Positions 8,684 to 18,872 are shown, counted from the stretch's first letter. The stretch is 64,000 bases of DNA from Pseudomonas fluorescens Q2-87 (GCF_000281895.1 NZ_CM001558.1:4778556-4842555); one strand, 5' to 3'. Numbers and translations are program-made. The notes: generated by a model from the letters alone, not told the origin.

Positions 8684-9802
8684 ATGCGCCACCAGATTCA
8701 TGACCTGCAGGCCCCGGTGCCAGGAACTGCACGCAAGGTCCACAGCTTCCACTTCGGCCCGGAAAAAGCCGTTGGCAAGATCTACATCCAGTCATCCCTG
8801 CACGCCGATGAGCTGCCCGGCATGCTGGTCGCCTGGCACCTCAAGCAACGCCTGGCGGAGCTGGAGGCGTCAGGTCACTTGCGGCACGAGATCGTGCTGG
8901 TGCCGGTCGCCAACCCCATCGGCCTCGAACAAGTGCTGATGGACGTGCCCCTGGGCCGCTATGAAATGGAGAGCGGGCAGAACTTCAATCGCCGGTTCGT
9001 CGACCTGAGCGAGGAGATCGGCAACGAAATCCAGGACCTGCTCAGCGACGACCCGCAGCACAACCTGATGCTGATCCGCACCAGCCTGCGCGATGCCCTG
9101 GCGCGGCAGACGGCCGGCACGCAATTGCAATCCCTGCGCCTGGTGCTGCAGCGACTGGCTTGCGACGCCGACATGGTGCTGGACCTGCATTGCGACTTCG
9201 AAGCCGTGACCCACCTCTACACCACGCCCGAGGCCTGGCCACAGGTGGAACCGCTGGCCCGCTACATCGGTGCCGAAGCCAGCCTGCTGGCCACCGATTC
9301 GGGCGGCCAGTCCTTCGACGAATGCTTCACGTTGCTGTGGTGGCAGCTCAAGGAACGCTTCGGCGACCGCTTCGAAATTCCCTTGGGCAGCTTTTCGGTC
9401 ACCGTGGAATTGCGCGGCCAGGGCGACGTCAACCACGGTCTGGCGAGCCTCGACTGCCAGGCATTGATCGAATACCTGATCCGCTTCGGCGCCATCGACG
9501 GCGAACCGATGCCCATGCCCGAGCTGCCCTACCCCGCCACGCCGCTGGCCGGTGTCGAGCCGGTGGCGACGCCCGTGGGCGGGTTGCTGGTCTACAACGT
9601 CCTGCCCGGCGAATACCTGGAGGCGGGGCAACTGATCGCGGAAATCATCGACCCGGTCAGCGACACCGTCATTCCCGTTCATTGCCGTAACGCCGGGCTG
9701 CTATATGCCCGTTCGCTGCGCCGCATGGCCACCGCCGGCATGGTGATCGCCCATGTCGCCGGCACCGAAGCCTACCGCAGCGGCTACCTACTTTCGCCTT
9801 GA
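8684..9802 (+). CDS. Succinylglutamate desuccinylase/aspartoacylase family protein (AotO-like)
   Basis: 372 residues. Zinc carboxypeptidase-like fold: [15 protein letters not shown] (residues ~37-51) provides the HxxE zinc ligands and [11 protein letters not shown] the third ligand region, as in AstE and aspartoacylases. In P. aeruginosa a protein of this family is encoded inside the arginine/ornithine transporter operon (aotO) with no firmly established reaction; the same position here, between permease and ATPase genes, suggests processing of an acylated amino acid or peptide tied to uptake, which is inference. It ends 13 bases before the ATPase start. Confidence 0.85.
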   Translation: MRHQIHDLQAPVPGTARKVHSFHFGPEKAVGKIYIQSSLHADELPGMLVAWHLKQRLAELEASGHLRHEIVLVPVANPIGLEQVLMDVPLGRYEMESGQNFNRRFVDLSEEIGNEIQDLLSDDPQHNLMLIRTSLRDALARQTAGTQLQSLRLVLQRLACDADMVLDLHCDFEAVTHLYTTPEAWPQVEPLARYIGAEASLLATDSGGQSFDECFTLLWWQLKERFGDRFEIPLGSFSVTVELRGQGDVNHGLASLDCQALIEYLIRFGAIDGEPMPMPELPYPATPLAGVEPVATPVGGLLVYNVLPGEYLEAGQLIAEIIDPVSDTVIPVHCRNAGLLYARSLRRMATAGMVIAHVAGTEAYRSGYLLSP

Positions 9803-9815
9803 GGATGCATGCTCC

Positions 9816-10580
9816 ATGTACAAACTGACCATCGAAGGCCTGCATAAAAGCTATGGCGAACATGAGGTGCTCAAAGGCGTTTCGCTCAAGGCCAAGACCG
9901 GCGACGTCATCAGCCTGATTGGCGCCAGCGGCTCGGGCAAAAGCACCTTCTTGCGCTGCATCAACTTCCTGGAACAACCCAACGACGGCGCCATGAGCCT
10001 GGACGGCCAGCCGATCCAGATGATCAAGGACCGCCACGGCATGCACGTGGCCGACGCCGATGAACTGCAACGCATCCGCACGCGCCTGGCCATGGTATTC
10101 CAGCACTTCAACCTGTGGAGCCACATGACGGTGCTGGAAAACATCACCATGGCGCCACGCAGGGTGCTGGGGATCAGCAAGCAGGAAGCGGACGACCGCG
10201 CCCACCGTTACCTCGACAAGGTCGGCCTGCCGGCGCGGGTCGCCGGGCAATACCCGGCGTTCCTTTCCGGCGGCCAGCAACAACGCGTGGCCATCGCCCG
10301 CGCGCTGGCGATGGAGCCGGAAGTGATGCTGTTCGACGAACCCACCTCGGCGCTGGACCCGGAGCTGGTCGGCGAGGTACTGAAGGTGATCCAAGGCTTG
10401 GCTGAAGAAGGCCGGACCATGATCATGGTGACCCACGAAATGAGCTTCGCCCGCAAAGTTTCCAACCAGGTGCTGTTCCTGCACCAAGGCTTGGTGGAAG
10501 AAGAAGGCGCGCCGGAAGACGTGCTGGGCAACCCCACCAGTGAACGGCTCAAGCAGTTCCTCAGTGGCAACCTGAAGTAA
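9816..10580 (+). CDS. ABC transporter ATP-binding protein, basic amino acids (AotP/HisP-like)
   Basis: 254 residues from the ATG at 9816 ([22 protein letters not shown]); the longer open frame overlaps the previous gene. Walker [11 protein letters not shown]-loop [17 protein letters not shown], signature LSGGQQQR, Walker [14 protein letters not shown] and the switch His in MVTHEM are all present. It energises the two permeases. The C-terminus ([15 protein letters not shown]) is typical of the HisP subgroup. No argR follows; a REPIN closes the operon instead. Confidence 0.93.
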   Translation: MYKLTIEGLHKSYGEHEVLKGVSLKAKTGDVISLIGASGSGKSTFLRCINFLEQPNDGAMSLDGQPIQMIKDRHGMHVADADELQRIRTRLAMVFQHFNLWSHMTVLENITMAPRRVLGISKQEADDRAHRYLDKVGLPARVAGQYPAFLSGGQQQRVAIARALAMEPEVMLFDEPTSALDPELVGEVLKVIQGLAEEGRTMIMVTHEMSFARKVSNQVLFLHQGLVEEEGAPEDVLGNPTSERLKQFLSGNLK

Positions 10581-10620
10581 ACCTCGGCACACCTGGCAGC
10601 CCGCTTTTGGGACAGGCCGT

Positions 10621-10736
10621 TTTTGTGGCGAGGGCGCTTGCTCCCGCTGGGGGGCGAAGCGGCCCCCTGTCCTTCATTGACACACTGCCGGGGGGAGGCT
10701 GCGCCTCCAGCGGGAGCACGCTCCCTCGCCACAAAA
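10621..10736. repeat. REPIN (paired inverted REP elements)
   Basis: TTTTGTGGCGAGGGCGCTTG...TCCCGCTGG on the left and CCAGCGGGAGCACGCTCCC on the right form a long imperfect palindrome of about 115 bases between the transporter operon and the helicase gene. Both arms share GCG/CGC-type changes relative to the other copies. Confidence 0.85.
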
Positions 10737-10811
10737 GCACGCTCCGCCATAAAACCTTTCCTGTCCCGTCGCGGTCACTGAAGAAGGACCTTCAGGGCAC
10801 GCGCGGCAGGC

Positions 10812-13298
10812 ATGGCGACAACCAACAACTTCGCAAACCAGTGGTTCAGCGCCCGCGGCTGGAAACCGTTCGCCTTTCAAAAACAGGTGTGGAGCGCGGT
10901 CAAGCGTGGCGAGTCCGGGCTGCTGCACGCCAGCACCGGCGCTGGCAAGACCTACGCCGTATGGTTCGCCGCCCTCAACCGTTTCGCCCGCCCCGCCCCA
11001 CCACTGGATAAACCCCGCAAGCGCAAACCGCCGGCCGAGCCGTTGACCGTCCTGTGGATAACACCGATGCGCGCATTGGCCGCCGACACCGGCAAAGCCC
11101 TCGAAGCGCCGCTGGCAGAGCTGGACCTGCCTTGGAGCGTCGGCCTGCGCACCGGCGACACCAGCGCCAACGAGCGCGCCCGCCAGGGTCGTCGCCTGCC
11201 CACCGCCCTGATTACCACGCCCGAAAGCCTGACGCTGATGCTTGCCCGGGCCGATGCACACAGCGCCACGTCAACGCTGCGCATGGTCGTGGTGGACGAA
11301 TGGCATGAGCTGATCGGCAACAAACGGGGGGTGCAGTTGCAACTGGCCTTGGCCCGCTTGAGGCACTGGCATCCCGAGCTGATCGTTTGGGGTGTGTCCG
11401 CCACGTTGGGCAACCAGACCCACGCCGAGCAGGTGTTGATCCCGCAAGGCGACGGCGTCAGCGTGCAAGGAGCCAACGGCAAGGCGCTGCTGGTCGACAC
11501 GCTGCTGCCCCCGGCACAGGAACGCTTTCCGTGGGCGGGACACATCGGGTTAAAGATGCTGCCCCAGGTCGTCGTCGAGATCGATGCCAGTAACAGTTGC
11601 CTGGTCTTCACCAACACCCGAGCCCAAGCCGAAATCTGGTATCAGGCGATCCTTGAAGCGCGCCCCGACTGGGCGGGGTTGATCGCGTTGCACCACAGCT
11701 CGTTGTCCCGCGACACCCGGGATTGGGTCGAGGGGGCGTTGAAGGATGGTCAACTGAAGGCCGTGGTATGCACCTCGAGCCTGGACCTGGGGGTGGATTT
11801 CTTGCCGGTGGAGCGAGTGCTGCAAATCGGCTCGGCCAAAGGCGTGGCGCGGCTGATGCAGCGTGCCGGACGCTCCGGGCATGCGCCAGGGCGAACCTCG
11901 CGGGTGACCCTGGTGCCAACCCACAGCCTGGAGCTGATCGAGGCCGCCGCCGCCCAGGATGCCGTGGCCCAACGGCGCATCGAACCTCGCGAATCGCCCC
12001 ACAAGCCCTTGGATGTGCTGGTACAGCACTTGGTCAGCATGGCCTTGGGGGGCGGCTTCGTTCCCGAAGAATTGTTCGAGGAAGTACGCGGCGCCTGGGC
12101 CTATCGCGACCTGAACCAGGCCGAATGGGCCTGGGCCCTGGCGTTCGTGCGTCACGGTGGCCTCTCGCTGACCGCTTATCCCGATTACCGGCGGGTCGAG
12201 CCGGACGAACATGGCATCTGGCGTGTCCCGGATGCGCGCCTGGCCCGCCGCCATCGCATGAGCATCGGCACCATCGTCAGCGATGCGAGCCTGCAGTTGA
12301 AATTCTGGAGCAAGGGTGGAGGCGGCAAGACGCTGGGCAGCGTGGAAGAAGGTTTCATTGCCCGCCTGCGACCCGGCGACGGGTTTCTCTTCGCCGGCCG
12401 ATTGCTGGAGCTGGTCCGGGTGGAGGACATGACCGCTTATGTACGCCGCAGCCAGGCCAAGAAAGCTGCCGTGCCGCGCTGGAACGGCGGGCGCATGCCA
12501 CTTTCCAGCGAACTGGCGGCGGCCGTCGTGGCCCGTTTGAGCGAGGCCGCCGCGGGGCGCTTCGAAGGCCCGGAAATGCGCGCCGTACAACCGCTGTTAT
12601 TGACTCAGCAACGCTGGTCCGGCTTGCCCACCCAAACCACATTGCTGGCCGAAGCGCTCAAGTCCAGGGAAGGCTGGCATCTGTTCCTGTACCCGTTCGC
12701 CGGACGCCAGGTTCACCTGGGACTGGCCAGCCTGCTGGCCTGGCGGGTCAGTCGGCAACAGCCGGTGACGTTTTCCATCGCCGTCAACGATTACGGGCTG
12801 GAACTGCTCAGCGCCACGGCGGTGGATTGGGCGCGATACCTCACCCCCGGATTGCTCGGCGCCGATCACTTGCTGACCGACGTGCTCGCGAGCCTGAACG
12901 CCGGGGAGCTGGCCCTGCGGCGCTTTCGAGAAATTGCCCGGATTGCCGGGCTGGTCTTCGCCGGTTACCCCGGCGCGCCGAAAAGCACCCGTCAAGTCCA
13001 GGCGTCCAGTGGCCTGTTTTTCCAGGTATTCAAGCAATACGACGCCGACAACCTGCTGCTCGCCCAAGCCGGGGAGGAAGTCTTGCGTGAAGAATTGGAT
13101 ATCCATCGATTGGAGCAAACCTTGGAACGACTCAGTACCTTGAAGCTGGACCTGCATCTCATCAAACGCCCCACCCCGCTGGGTTTCCCGTTGCTGGTGG
13201 AGCGGTTCCGGGAAAGCATGAGCTCGGAAAAACTCGCCGATCGCATCCGGCGAATGGTGAGCCAGCTGGAAAAAACCGCCGACCGTGGTGACGCCTGA
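10812..13298 (+). CDS. Ligase-associated DEXH-box DNA helicase (Lhr-type)
   Basis: 828 residues. Superfamily 2 helicase of the Lhr/ligase-associated group: [11 protein letters not shown] gives Walker A Lys46, DEWH at residues 162-165 is motif II, VSATLGN motif [12 protein letters not shown] motif V and QRAGRSGH motif VI; the C-terminal half is the Lhr winged-helix/core region. Lhr-core helicases translocate 3' to 5' on DNA. It forms a two-gene unit with the metallophosphoesterase (TGATG overlap) and belongs functionally with the exonuclease and ligase at 1.6-4.4 kb. Confidence 0.94.
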   Translation: MATTNNFANQWFSARGWKPFAFQKQVWSAVKRGESGLLHASTGAGKTYAVWFAALNRFARPAPPLDKPRKRKPPAEPLTVLWITPMRALAADTGKALEAPLAELDLPWSVGLRTGDTSANERARQGRRLPTALITTPESLTLMLARADAHSATSTLRMVVVDEWHELIGNKRGVQLQLALARLRHWHPELIVWGVSATLGNQTHAEQVLIPQGDGVSVQGANGKALLVDTLLPPAQERFPWAGHIGLKMLPQVVVEIDASNSCLVFTNTRAQAEIWYQAILEARPDWAGLIALHHSSLSRDTRDWVEGALKDGQLKAVVCTSSLDLGVDFLPVERVLQIGSAKGVARLMQRAGRSGHAPGRTSRVTLVPTHSLELIEAAAAQDAVAQRRIEPRESPHKPLDVLVQHLVSMALGGGFVPEELFEEVRGAWAYRDLNQAEWAWALAFVRHGGLSLTAYPDYRRVEPDEHGIWRVPDARLARRHRMSIGTIVSDASLQLKFWSKGGGGKTLGSVEEGFIARLRPGDGFLFAGRLLELVRVEDMTAYVRRSQAKKAAVPRWNGGRMPLSSELAAAVVARLSEAAAGRFEGPEMRAVQPLLLTQQRWSGLPTQTTLLAEALKSREGWHLFLYPFAGRQVHLGLASLLAWRVSRQQPVTFSIAVNDYGLELLSATAVDWARYLTPGLLGADHLLTDVLASLNAGELALRRFREIARIAGLVFAGYPGAPKSTRQVQASSGLFFQVFKQYDADNLLLAQAGEEVLREELDIHRLEQTLERLSTLKLDLHLIKRPTPLGFPLLVERFRESMSSEKLADRIRRMVSQLEKTADRGDA

Positions 13299-13954
13299 TG
13301 CCGGCGCCCTATCCCATCAACCTGGCCGGCGAGGAGCTCTGGTTGCTGCCGGAAAAAGCCCTGTACTGGCCCGCCCAGGAAACCCTGATGGTGGCCGATG
13401 TGCATTTCGGCAAGGCTGCTGCCTACCGCAGCCTGGGCCAGCCGGTCCCCCACGGCACGACCGCCAGCAACATCGCAGCGCTGGACGCCTTGCTGGAGAA
13501 CCTGCCGTGTCGACAGTTGATTTTTCTCGGAGACTTTCTCCACGGCCCCGGTTCTCACGCGCCCGGCACCCTGAAGGCGCTTTCCGATTGGCGTGAGCGA
13601 CATCCGCACCTGGCGATAACGCTGATTCGGGGCAACCATGACAAACGCGCCGGCGACCCACCGCCAGCGCTGAACATTCGCGTCGTTCCGGAGCCTTTGC
13701 TGCTCGGCCCCTTCGCCGTGCAACACGAGCCCACCCCACACCCCAGCCGCCACGTGCTGGCCGGCCATGTGCACCCGGTCTACCACCTGAGCGGCAAGGG
13801 TCGGCAGCGCCTGCGCCTGGCGTGCTTCCGGCTGGGCCACGAAATCAGCCTGCTGCCAGCCTTCGGCGCGTTCACGGGCGGCTATCGGGTCGAGCAGGAC
13901 AACGACTGCAGGATTTTTGTCATCGGCGATAACGAAATATGGCCCATCAGCTAA
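13298..13954 (+). CDS. pdeM: Ligase-associated metallophosphoesterase (DNA endonuclease PdeM/MPE type)
   Basis: 218 residues. Binuclear metallophosphoesterase motifs in order: VADVHFGKAAAYR, FLGDFLHG, IRGNHDKRAG and AGHVHPVYHL. The P. putida homologue (MPE) is known as a manganese-dependent endonuclease, and genes of this family are part of the lhr-mpe-exo-lig repair set. The start ATG overlaps the helicase stop by one base, so coupling is expected. The length matches the family. Confidence 0.92.
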   Translation: MPAPYPINLAGEELWLLPEKALYWPAQETLMVADVHFGKAAAYRSLGQPVPHGTTASNIAALDALLENLPCRQLIFLGDFLHGPGSHAPGTLKALSDWRERHPHLAITLIRGNHDKRAGDPPPALNIRVVPEPLLLGPFAVQHEPTPHPSRHVLAGHVHPVYHLSGKGRQRLRLACFRLGHEISLLPAFGAFTGGYRVEQDNDCRIFVIGDNEIWPIS

Positions 13955-13989
13955 GCATCGCGTGCTTTCGCTGACAGGCCATCCGTTAA

Positions 13990-14196
13990 TCAGGCAACAG
14001 GCGCAGGAGGCGGCTCATCCGGCAACGTCGGTTCGCCGGGCTCGGTGGGCTGTTCGTTGGGCGTATCGGGATCAGGCTGGCCGGGGATGCCGCCCGCCGC
14101 TTCGACAGGGTGGGCCAGCAATGACCAGGCCATGACGCCAATTTGATTGGGCTCAAGCCTTGCCAGTTCGGCACTGATTCGCGGATCGATCTTCAT
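13990..14196 (-). CDS. Small conserved proline-rich protein of unknown function
   Basis: 68 residues (MKIDPRISAELARLEPNQIGVMAW..., ending EPPPAPVA). The start at 14196 is chosen because TCAGGAGTTGCTCT places AGGAG at good distance; the 126-residue open frame upstream has no such site. N-terminal half helical with LLAHPVEAAGG; C-terminal half a Pro/Glu-rich tail that looks disordered. It lies just downstream of dcd on the same strand, so the two may be co-transcribed. No function is recognised. Confidence 0.6.
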   Translation of the reverse strand: MKIDPRISAELARLEPNQIGVMAWSLLAHPVEAAGGIPGQPDPDTPNEQPTEPGEPTLPDEPPPAPVA

Positions 14197-14297
14197 AGAG
14201 CAACTCCTGAGCGAAGGGCCCGTTGCGCTGACGCAAAAACGGGCAGTACACCCAATAGAGTGCCTGCCCGCCCAGGAATTCCAACAGCTCGTCCGAA

Positions 14298-14864
14298 TCA
14301 GGTGCGCGGCAACGTCACACCGCGCTGGCCCTGGTATTTGCCGCCACGGTCCTTGTAGGACACTTCGCATTCCTCGTCGGATTCAAGGAAGAGCATCTGC
14401 GCCACGCCTTCGTTGGCATAGATTTTCGCCGGCAAGGTCGTCGTGTTGGAAAACTCCAGCGTCACGTGGCCCTCCCACTCCGGCTCCAGCGGCGTGACGT
14501 TGACGATGATGCCGCAACGGGCATATGTGCTCTTGCCCAGGCAGATGGTCAGTACGTTGCGCGGGATGCGGAAATACTCGACGGTGCGAGCCAGGGCGAA
14601 CGAGTTCGGTGGAATGATGCACACGTCGCTCTTGACGTCGACGAAGCTTTTCTCGTCGAAGTTCTTCGGGTCGACGGTCGCCGAATTGATATTGGTGAAT
14701 ACCTTGAATTCATCGGCGCAACGCACATCGTAGCCGTAGCTGGAGACGCCGAAGGAGATCAGCCGGTCGGCGCCTTCGCCACGCATCTGACGCTCGACGA
14801 AGGGCTCGATCATGCCGTGCTCTTGCGCCATGCGGCGAATCCACTTGTCCGATTTGATGCTCAT
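14298..14864 (-). CDS. dcd: dCTP deaminase
   Basis: 188 residues, full length. Converts dCTP to dUTP in the cytosol, supplying dUMP for thymidylate synthesis. Family stretches [73 protein letters not shown] and [18 protein letters not shown] (with the catalytic Glu) are all intact, ending [14 protein letters not shown]. The start agrees with the family N-terminus. Confidence 0.97.
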   Translation of the reverse strand: MSIKSDKWIRRMAQEHGMIEPFVERQMRGEGADRLISFGVSSYGYDVRCADEFKVFTNINSATVDPKNFDEKSFVDVKSDVCIIPPNSFALARTVEYFRIPRNVLTICLGKSTYARCGIIVNVTPLEPEWEGHVTLEFSNTTTLPAKIYANEGVAQMLFLESDEECEVSYKDRGGKYQGQRGVTLPRT

Positions 14865-15218
14865 GGCGGTTTCCTGAAATAGCGAGGTGGAAAAAATACG
14901 TCCGGCATCTTACCGGGCCGCGGGGCCGGGTTCAAAGCGCCACAGACAAATCTCGCCGATCCCCCTTGATTTCCTGCTCCTGACGGCCATCATCCGCGCC
15001 GTCAGTCACCAAATCGGAGAAACCTTCGCAAAGACCATTGGCACGTTCCGGAAAAAGGGTTAAGGTGGCGTCACTGTGTTGCTTGTGTCACTGAGAATCT
15101 CTACACGATATGTTGAATTTCGATCCAACCATCTACAAGAATTTTTCCTGCTCTTTGCACTCAGTCTCGGCCAGGGTTCTTCCTGAGTCGCAGTTATCTT
15201 TGTTCAAGGAGTTACACC
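14865..15218. promoter_or_regulatory. Divergent region between dcd and the cold-shock gene, with long 5' leader
   Basis: 354 bases without a gene. The last 130 bases before the cold-shock gene are less GC-rich and end in a strong ribosome site (AAGGAGTTACACC ATG), consistent with the long regulatory leaders typical of csp mRNAs. No cold-box could be proven by eye. Confidence 0.4.
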
Positions 15219-15428
15219 ATGTCTAATCGCCAAACTGGTACCGTTAAGTGGTTCAACGATGAAAAAGGCTTCGGCTTCATCACCCCACAATCCGGTGACG
15301 ACCTGTTTGTTCACTTCAAAGCTATCCAATCCGACGGCTTCAAAAGCCTGAAAGAAGGCCAACAGGTTTCTTTCATCGCTACCCGCGGTCAGAAAGGCAT
15401 GCAAGCTGAAGAAGTTCAAGTTATCTAA
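15219..15428 (+). CDS. capB: CspA-family cold-shock protein (CapB-like)
   Basis: 69 residues, a single cold-shock domain. The RNA-binding motifs are intact: [15 protein letters not shown] (RNP1 KGFGFI) and DLFVHFKAI (RNP2 VHF). It acts as an RNA chaperone binding single-stranded nucleic acid. The N-terminus [24 protein letters not shown] is that of Pseudomonas CapB/CspA proteins. Monocistronic: strong ribosome site before, intrinsic terminator 18 bases after. The exact paralogue name is less certain than the family. Confidence 0.93.
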   Translation: MSNRQTGTVKWFNDEKGFGFITPQSGDDLFVHFKAIQSDGFKSLKEGQQVSFIATRGQKGMQAEEVQVI

Positions 15429-15446
15429 CTTGTCCTTGCTTTAGTA

Positions 15447-15478
15447 AAAAGCCCCGCCCTCAAAAGCGGGGCTTTTTT
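15447..15478 (+). terminator. Terminator of the cold-shock gene
   Basis: AAAGCCCCGC / GCGGGGCTTT stem with a CCTCAAAA loop and a T run, directly after the cold-shock stop codon. Confidence 0.9.
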
Positions 15479-15510
15479 GTGTCTGCCAGTTTTTACTGAC
15501 GCACAAAAAA

Positions 15511-15602
15511 CTGTGGGAGCGAGCTTGCTCGCGAAGGCGTCGTATCAGTCACCTATACAGCGACTGGCACCCCGCTTTCGCGAGCAAGCCCGCTCCCACA
15601 TT
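15511..15602. repeat. REPIN, second subtype
   Basis: GTGGGAGCGAGCTTGCTCGCG on the left and CGCGAGCAAGCCCGCTCCCAC on the right flank about 50 bases. It lies between the convergent cold-shock and DUF481 genes. Confidence 0.85.
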
Positions 15603-15623
15603 AAGGTCTGTGTTGGCCTGGGA

Positions 15624-16649
15624 TTACCAGGTGACGCCAAATCCAGCCGTGTACCGCGTCTTGCTCAGGTCACTGTCTTCAGTGCCCTCGATGACATCCT
15701 TCTCTGCCTTGAGGTTGAGCGACGCCCAATCGGTGACCTTGTAGCGCAAGCCGACCTCGGCGTCATAGGCATAGTCCGCCACGCCGGACAGAGGCTTGCC
15801 CACTTCACCATTGGTGAAGAGCTCGACGCGCTTGCCGATCAGGTAGCGGTTGTAGTCCCATTTCATCGCCACGGAGTAGAAGTCGTCCTTGCCACCGTCA
15901 CGGTATTCATAATCGGTGCGGTTGAGCAGCGAACCCAGCGAGAACGCACCCAGCTCGTCGTCCCAGAATTGATAGCCGGGACCGGTACCCACGACGCGCT
16001 GACGGGCCAGGTCTTCGACTTTGTCGCGTTTGTAGTTCAAGCGACCCTGCCAGAACCATTTGTCCGTCAGGAACCGGTCGAGGGAATACTCCAACCGCCA
16101 GTTGTCCGCAGACACCACGTCGTCCTGGAATTCACGGTTGTATTCGCCTTCGGCGGTATGCCGCCATCTGCCGTGGCGTGCGGAGGTCTTGAAGTCGATG
16201 TCGTAATCGTCGGTATCGTTTTCCGCACGCTGATAATCCAGCGCGGCGTCGATATTGCCTTTCCACACCAGATCTTCGACCACCGGCTTGGGCTTGAGGA
16301 TTTGCTGGATACTTGCCAAGTCGACGGTCTTGGGCGCGTCACCATTGGCCAAGGTCACCTTGCCATCCTCGGCAGCATGCAGTGCCTTGGCTTTTTCGCC
16401 GCTATAGGCATCCTGCTTGACCAGCAATTGCTGGTCGCTCTCCAGGGTCTTGACCTGCTTCCAATCGATGGGAATCGCACCGGCGTATTCGGTCTGGATC
16501 AGCAATTTGCCGCCATCGAAAACGGTAATCTTGCCGCTGAGCTTGTCGCCGTTCTTCAACCAGACGGTATCGGCAAGCAAAGGCATGGAGGCGCTGGTAA
16601 CAGCTAGGCACAGCAAGGTTCTGCACAACATAAGCGATAATGGGCTCAA
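15624..16649 (-). CDS. DUF481 (YdiY-like) outer membrane beta-barrel protein
   Basis: 341 residues. The N-terminus (LMLCRTLLCLAVTSASMPLLA) is a signal peptide; DTVWLKNGDKLSGKITVFDGGKLLIQTEYAGAIPIDW is the small beta domain that precedes the barrel. The rest is rich in alternating aromatic/charged strands (WRHTAEGEYNREFQ, YEYRDGGKDDFYSVAMKWDYN) and ends in an aromatic residue (AGFGVTW), the usual outer-membrane beta-barrel ending. Members of the family are salt- or pH-induced in other bacteria; the role here is unknown. A start at MLCRTLL (six residues later) is also possible. Confidence 0.85.
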   Translation of the reverse strand: MSPLSLMLCRTLLCLAVTSASMPLLADTVWLKNGDKLSGKITVFDGGKLLIQTEYAGAIPIDWKQVKTLESDQQLLVKQDAYSGEKAKALHAAEDGKVTLANGDAPKTVDLASIQQILKPKPVVEDLVWKGNIDAALDYQRAENDTDDYDIDFKTSARHGRWRHTAEGEYNREFQDDVVSADNWRLEYSLDRFLTDKWFWQGRLNYKRDKVEDLARQRVVGTGPGYQFWDDELGAFSLGSLLNRTDYEYRDGGKDDFYSVAMKWDYNRYLIGKRVELFTNGEVGKPLSGVADYAYDAEVGLRYKVTDWASLNLKAEKDVIEGTEDSDLSKTRYTAGFGVTW

Positions 16650-16785
16650 GTTTTCGGTGAAAAGGCGGCATTATCCCCCAGGACGACACCTTAGCAACGA
16701 CTGACCCGCTTATATGTAATGAGTTCATTTCTCAACCAGCCCTGTAGGAATTAATCTACAGACGGAGCCCTCAGGAAGCCTTTAC

Positions 16786-17139
16786 GTGACTGACACCCCA
16801 GCGGCGGCCGAGAACGCTGCCCAGATCCGCCGCACCACCCTTTACCTGACCCTGGCACAGGTGCCGGCGGGCAAAGTCGTCACTTATGGCCAGCTCGCCG
16901 AAATGGCTGGCCTGGGCCGGGCCGCGCGCTGGGTCGGGCGCACCCTCAGCCAATTACCGAGCGACACGAAACTGCCCTGGCATCGGGTGCTCGCCGCCGG
17001 CGGTCGGATCAGCCTGCCCGCAGGCAGCGCCTCGGGAGACGAACAACGCGCGCGCCTGCGCACGGAGGGGATCAGTGTCCTGAATAATCGTGTTGATATT
17101 CAGCGCCATGGCTGGCGCCCGGTAGAGCACAGCGGTTAG
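16786..17139 (+). CDS. Alkyltransferase-like (ATL) DNA-binding protein, MGMT family
   Basis: 117 residues, GTG start (VTDTPAAAENAAQIRRTTLYLTL). It matches the C-terminal DNA-binding domain of O6-alkylguanine alkyltransferases: VPAGKVVTYGQLAEMAG, ARWVGRTLSQ and LPWHRVL. The alkyl-accepting Cys of PCHRV is Trp65 here, the mark of alkyltransferase-like proteins, which bind and flip O6-alkylguanine and hand the lesion to nucleotide excision repair. It is followed 44 bases later by ampG. Confidence 0.88.
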   Translation: MTDTPAAAENAAQIRRTTLYLTLAQVPAGKVVTYGQLAEMAGLGRAARWVGRTLSQLPSDTKLPWHRVLAAGGRISLPAGSASGDEQRARLRTEGISVLNNRVDIQRHGWRPVEHSG

Positions 17140-17183
17140 AGTGCGCGCTTTGTTTTCGCAATTTTTGAGGCAGACTCCAGCCC

Positions 17184-18743
17184 ATGCCCCGTAAAACCTG
17201 GCGCGCCGCCCTCGCCGCCTATGCCAGTCCCTCGACGCTCGTGCTGTTGCTGCTTGGCTTCGCCGCCGGCTTGCCATACATGCTGGTGTTTTCCACGCTT
17301 TCGGTCTGGCTGCGCGAAGCCGGTGTCGCCCGTGAAACCATTGGCTATGCGAGCCTGATCGGCCTGGCGTACGCCTTTAAATGGGTCTGGTCACCCTTGC
17401 TCGACCAGTGGCGCCTGCCACTGCTCGGTAAATTGGGGCGTCGCCGGTCCTGGCTGGTGCTTTCCCAGGCCCTGGTCATCCTCGGCCTGATCGGCATGGG
17501 CTTCTGCGACCCGCAAAAACACCTGTCCTGGCTGATCGCCATTGCCGTCATCGTGGCTTTCGCCTCAGCCACCCAAGACATCGCCGTCGATGCCTATCGC
17601 CTGGAAATCGCCGACGACACGCGCCAGGCCGCCCTCGCCGCCAGCTACATGTCCGGCTATCGCGTCGCCGCGCTGCTAGCCACTGCCGGCGCCCTGTTCT
17701 TCGCCGAAGGTTTTGGCTCTACCGGCTTCAACTATAAGCACTCGGCCTGGGCCGGCACCTACCTGCTGTTCGGCGTCTTGATGGTCCCGGCGCTGCTCAC
17801 CTCGCTGCTCATGCGCGAACCGCCGGTGCCGCTGCGCACGCAATTGCAGGCCGGGCGCTACACGTTCGTTCACCAATTGGCGTCGGTGTTCGTGCTGATC
17901 GTGCTGCTGGTGTCCGTCCCGGCGATGTTTACCCAGCTCTACAACACCGATTTCGCCAGCGTACTGTTCGAAGGGGTCAGCCTGCTGGACCTGCTGCTGC
18001 AGGACCGTGCCTTTCTGCGGGCCATCCTCTACATCATCCTGACCGCGCTTTGCCTGTCGGGCATGGGCCGTCGCGGGCTGGCGCCGGTGCTGACGCCGGT
18101 CAACGACTTTATCCTGCGGTACCGCTGGCAAGCCCTTTTGCTGCTTGGGCTGATCGCGACTTACCGGATGTCCGATACGGTCATGGGCGTCATGGCCAAC
18201 GTGTTCTACATCGACCAGGGCTTCACCAAGGACCAGATCGCCAGTGTCAGCAAGATCTTCGGGCTGATCATGACCCTCGTCGGTGCCGGCATGGGCGGCC
18301 TGCTGATCGTACGCTTCGGCATCCTGCCGATCCTGTTCATCGGTGGGGTCGCCTCGGCTGGCACCAACATCCTCTTCCTGATGCTCACCGACATGGGCGC
18401 CAACCTGAAGATGCTGATCCTCACCATCTCCCTGGATAACTTCAGCTCCGGCCTGGCCACTTCGGCGTTCGTCGCCTACCTGTCGAGCCTGACCAACCTG
18501 AAGTTCTCCGCCACCCAATACGCCCTGCTCAGCTCGATCATGCTGTTGCTGCCGCGGCTGATTGGTGGTTATTCCGGGGTAATGGTGGAGAAATTCGGCT
18601 ATCACAATTTCTTCCTGATCACCGCGCTGCTGGGCGTTCCGACCCTGCTGCTGATCGCCCTGCACTGGTATCAGGAGAACCGGCGCCAGGGCTCGGCCGC
18701 CACTGCCGAACCGACGCCTACTCGACCGGCGGAAGAATCGTAG
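17184..18743 (+). CDS. ampG: Muropeptide transporter AmpG (major facilitator)
   Basis: 519 residues. Inner-membrane permease importing anhydro-muropeptides for peptidoglycan recycling and, where ampC is inducible, beta-lactamase signalling. Begins SPSTLVLLLLGFAAGLPYMLVFSTLSVWLREAGV, then SLIGLAYAFKWVWSPLLDQW and ATQDIAVDAYRLEI, which are the characteristic AmpG/AT-1 motifs; about 14 membrane segments follow. The hydrophilic C-tail (PTPTRPAEES) is expected. The region at residues ~240-285 is an extra loop also seen in Pseudomonas AmpG. Confidence 0.93.
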   Translation: MPRKTWRAALAAYASPSTLVLLLLGFAAGLPYMLVFSTLSVWLREAGVARETIGYASLIGLAYAFKWVWSPLLDQWRLPLLGKLGRRRSWLVLSQALVILGLIGMGFCDPQKHLSWLIAIAVIVAFASATQDIAVDAYRLEIADDTRQAALAASYMSGYRVAALLATAGALFFAEGFGSTGFNYKHSAWAGTYLLFGVLMVPALLTSLLMREPPVPLRTQLQAGRYTFVHQLASVFVLIVLLVSVPAMFTQLYNTDFASVLFEGVSLLDLLLQDRAFLRAILYIILTALCLSGMGRRGLAPVLTPVNDFILRYRWQALLLLGLIATYRMSDTVMGVMANVFYIDQGFTKDQIASVSKIFGLIMTLVGAGMGGLLIVRFGILPILFIGGVASAGTNILFLMLTDMGANLKMLILTISLDNFSSGLATSAFVAYLSSLTNLKFSATQYALLSSIMLLLPRLIGGYSGVMVEKFGYHNFFLITALLGVPTLLLIALHWYQENRRQGSAATAEPTPTRPAEES

Positions 18744-18872
18744 GAAACTTCAGCAAACGCCGGCGAAACCGGCGTTCGCGCCTGGCGACCGGCCACGCGC
18801 CTGTACGCCAAGGCATCTCGCCCGTACAATGCTCCGTCACTTCTCGTCATCAGCAACCGACAACGGCCAACC

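Noticed and set aside
18745..18780. Hairpin CGCCGGCGAAACCGGCG after ampG
   Set aside because: Stem is good but no T run follows, so a terminator call is not justified.
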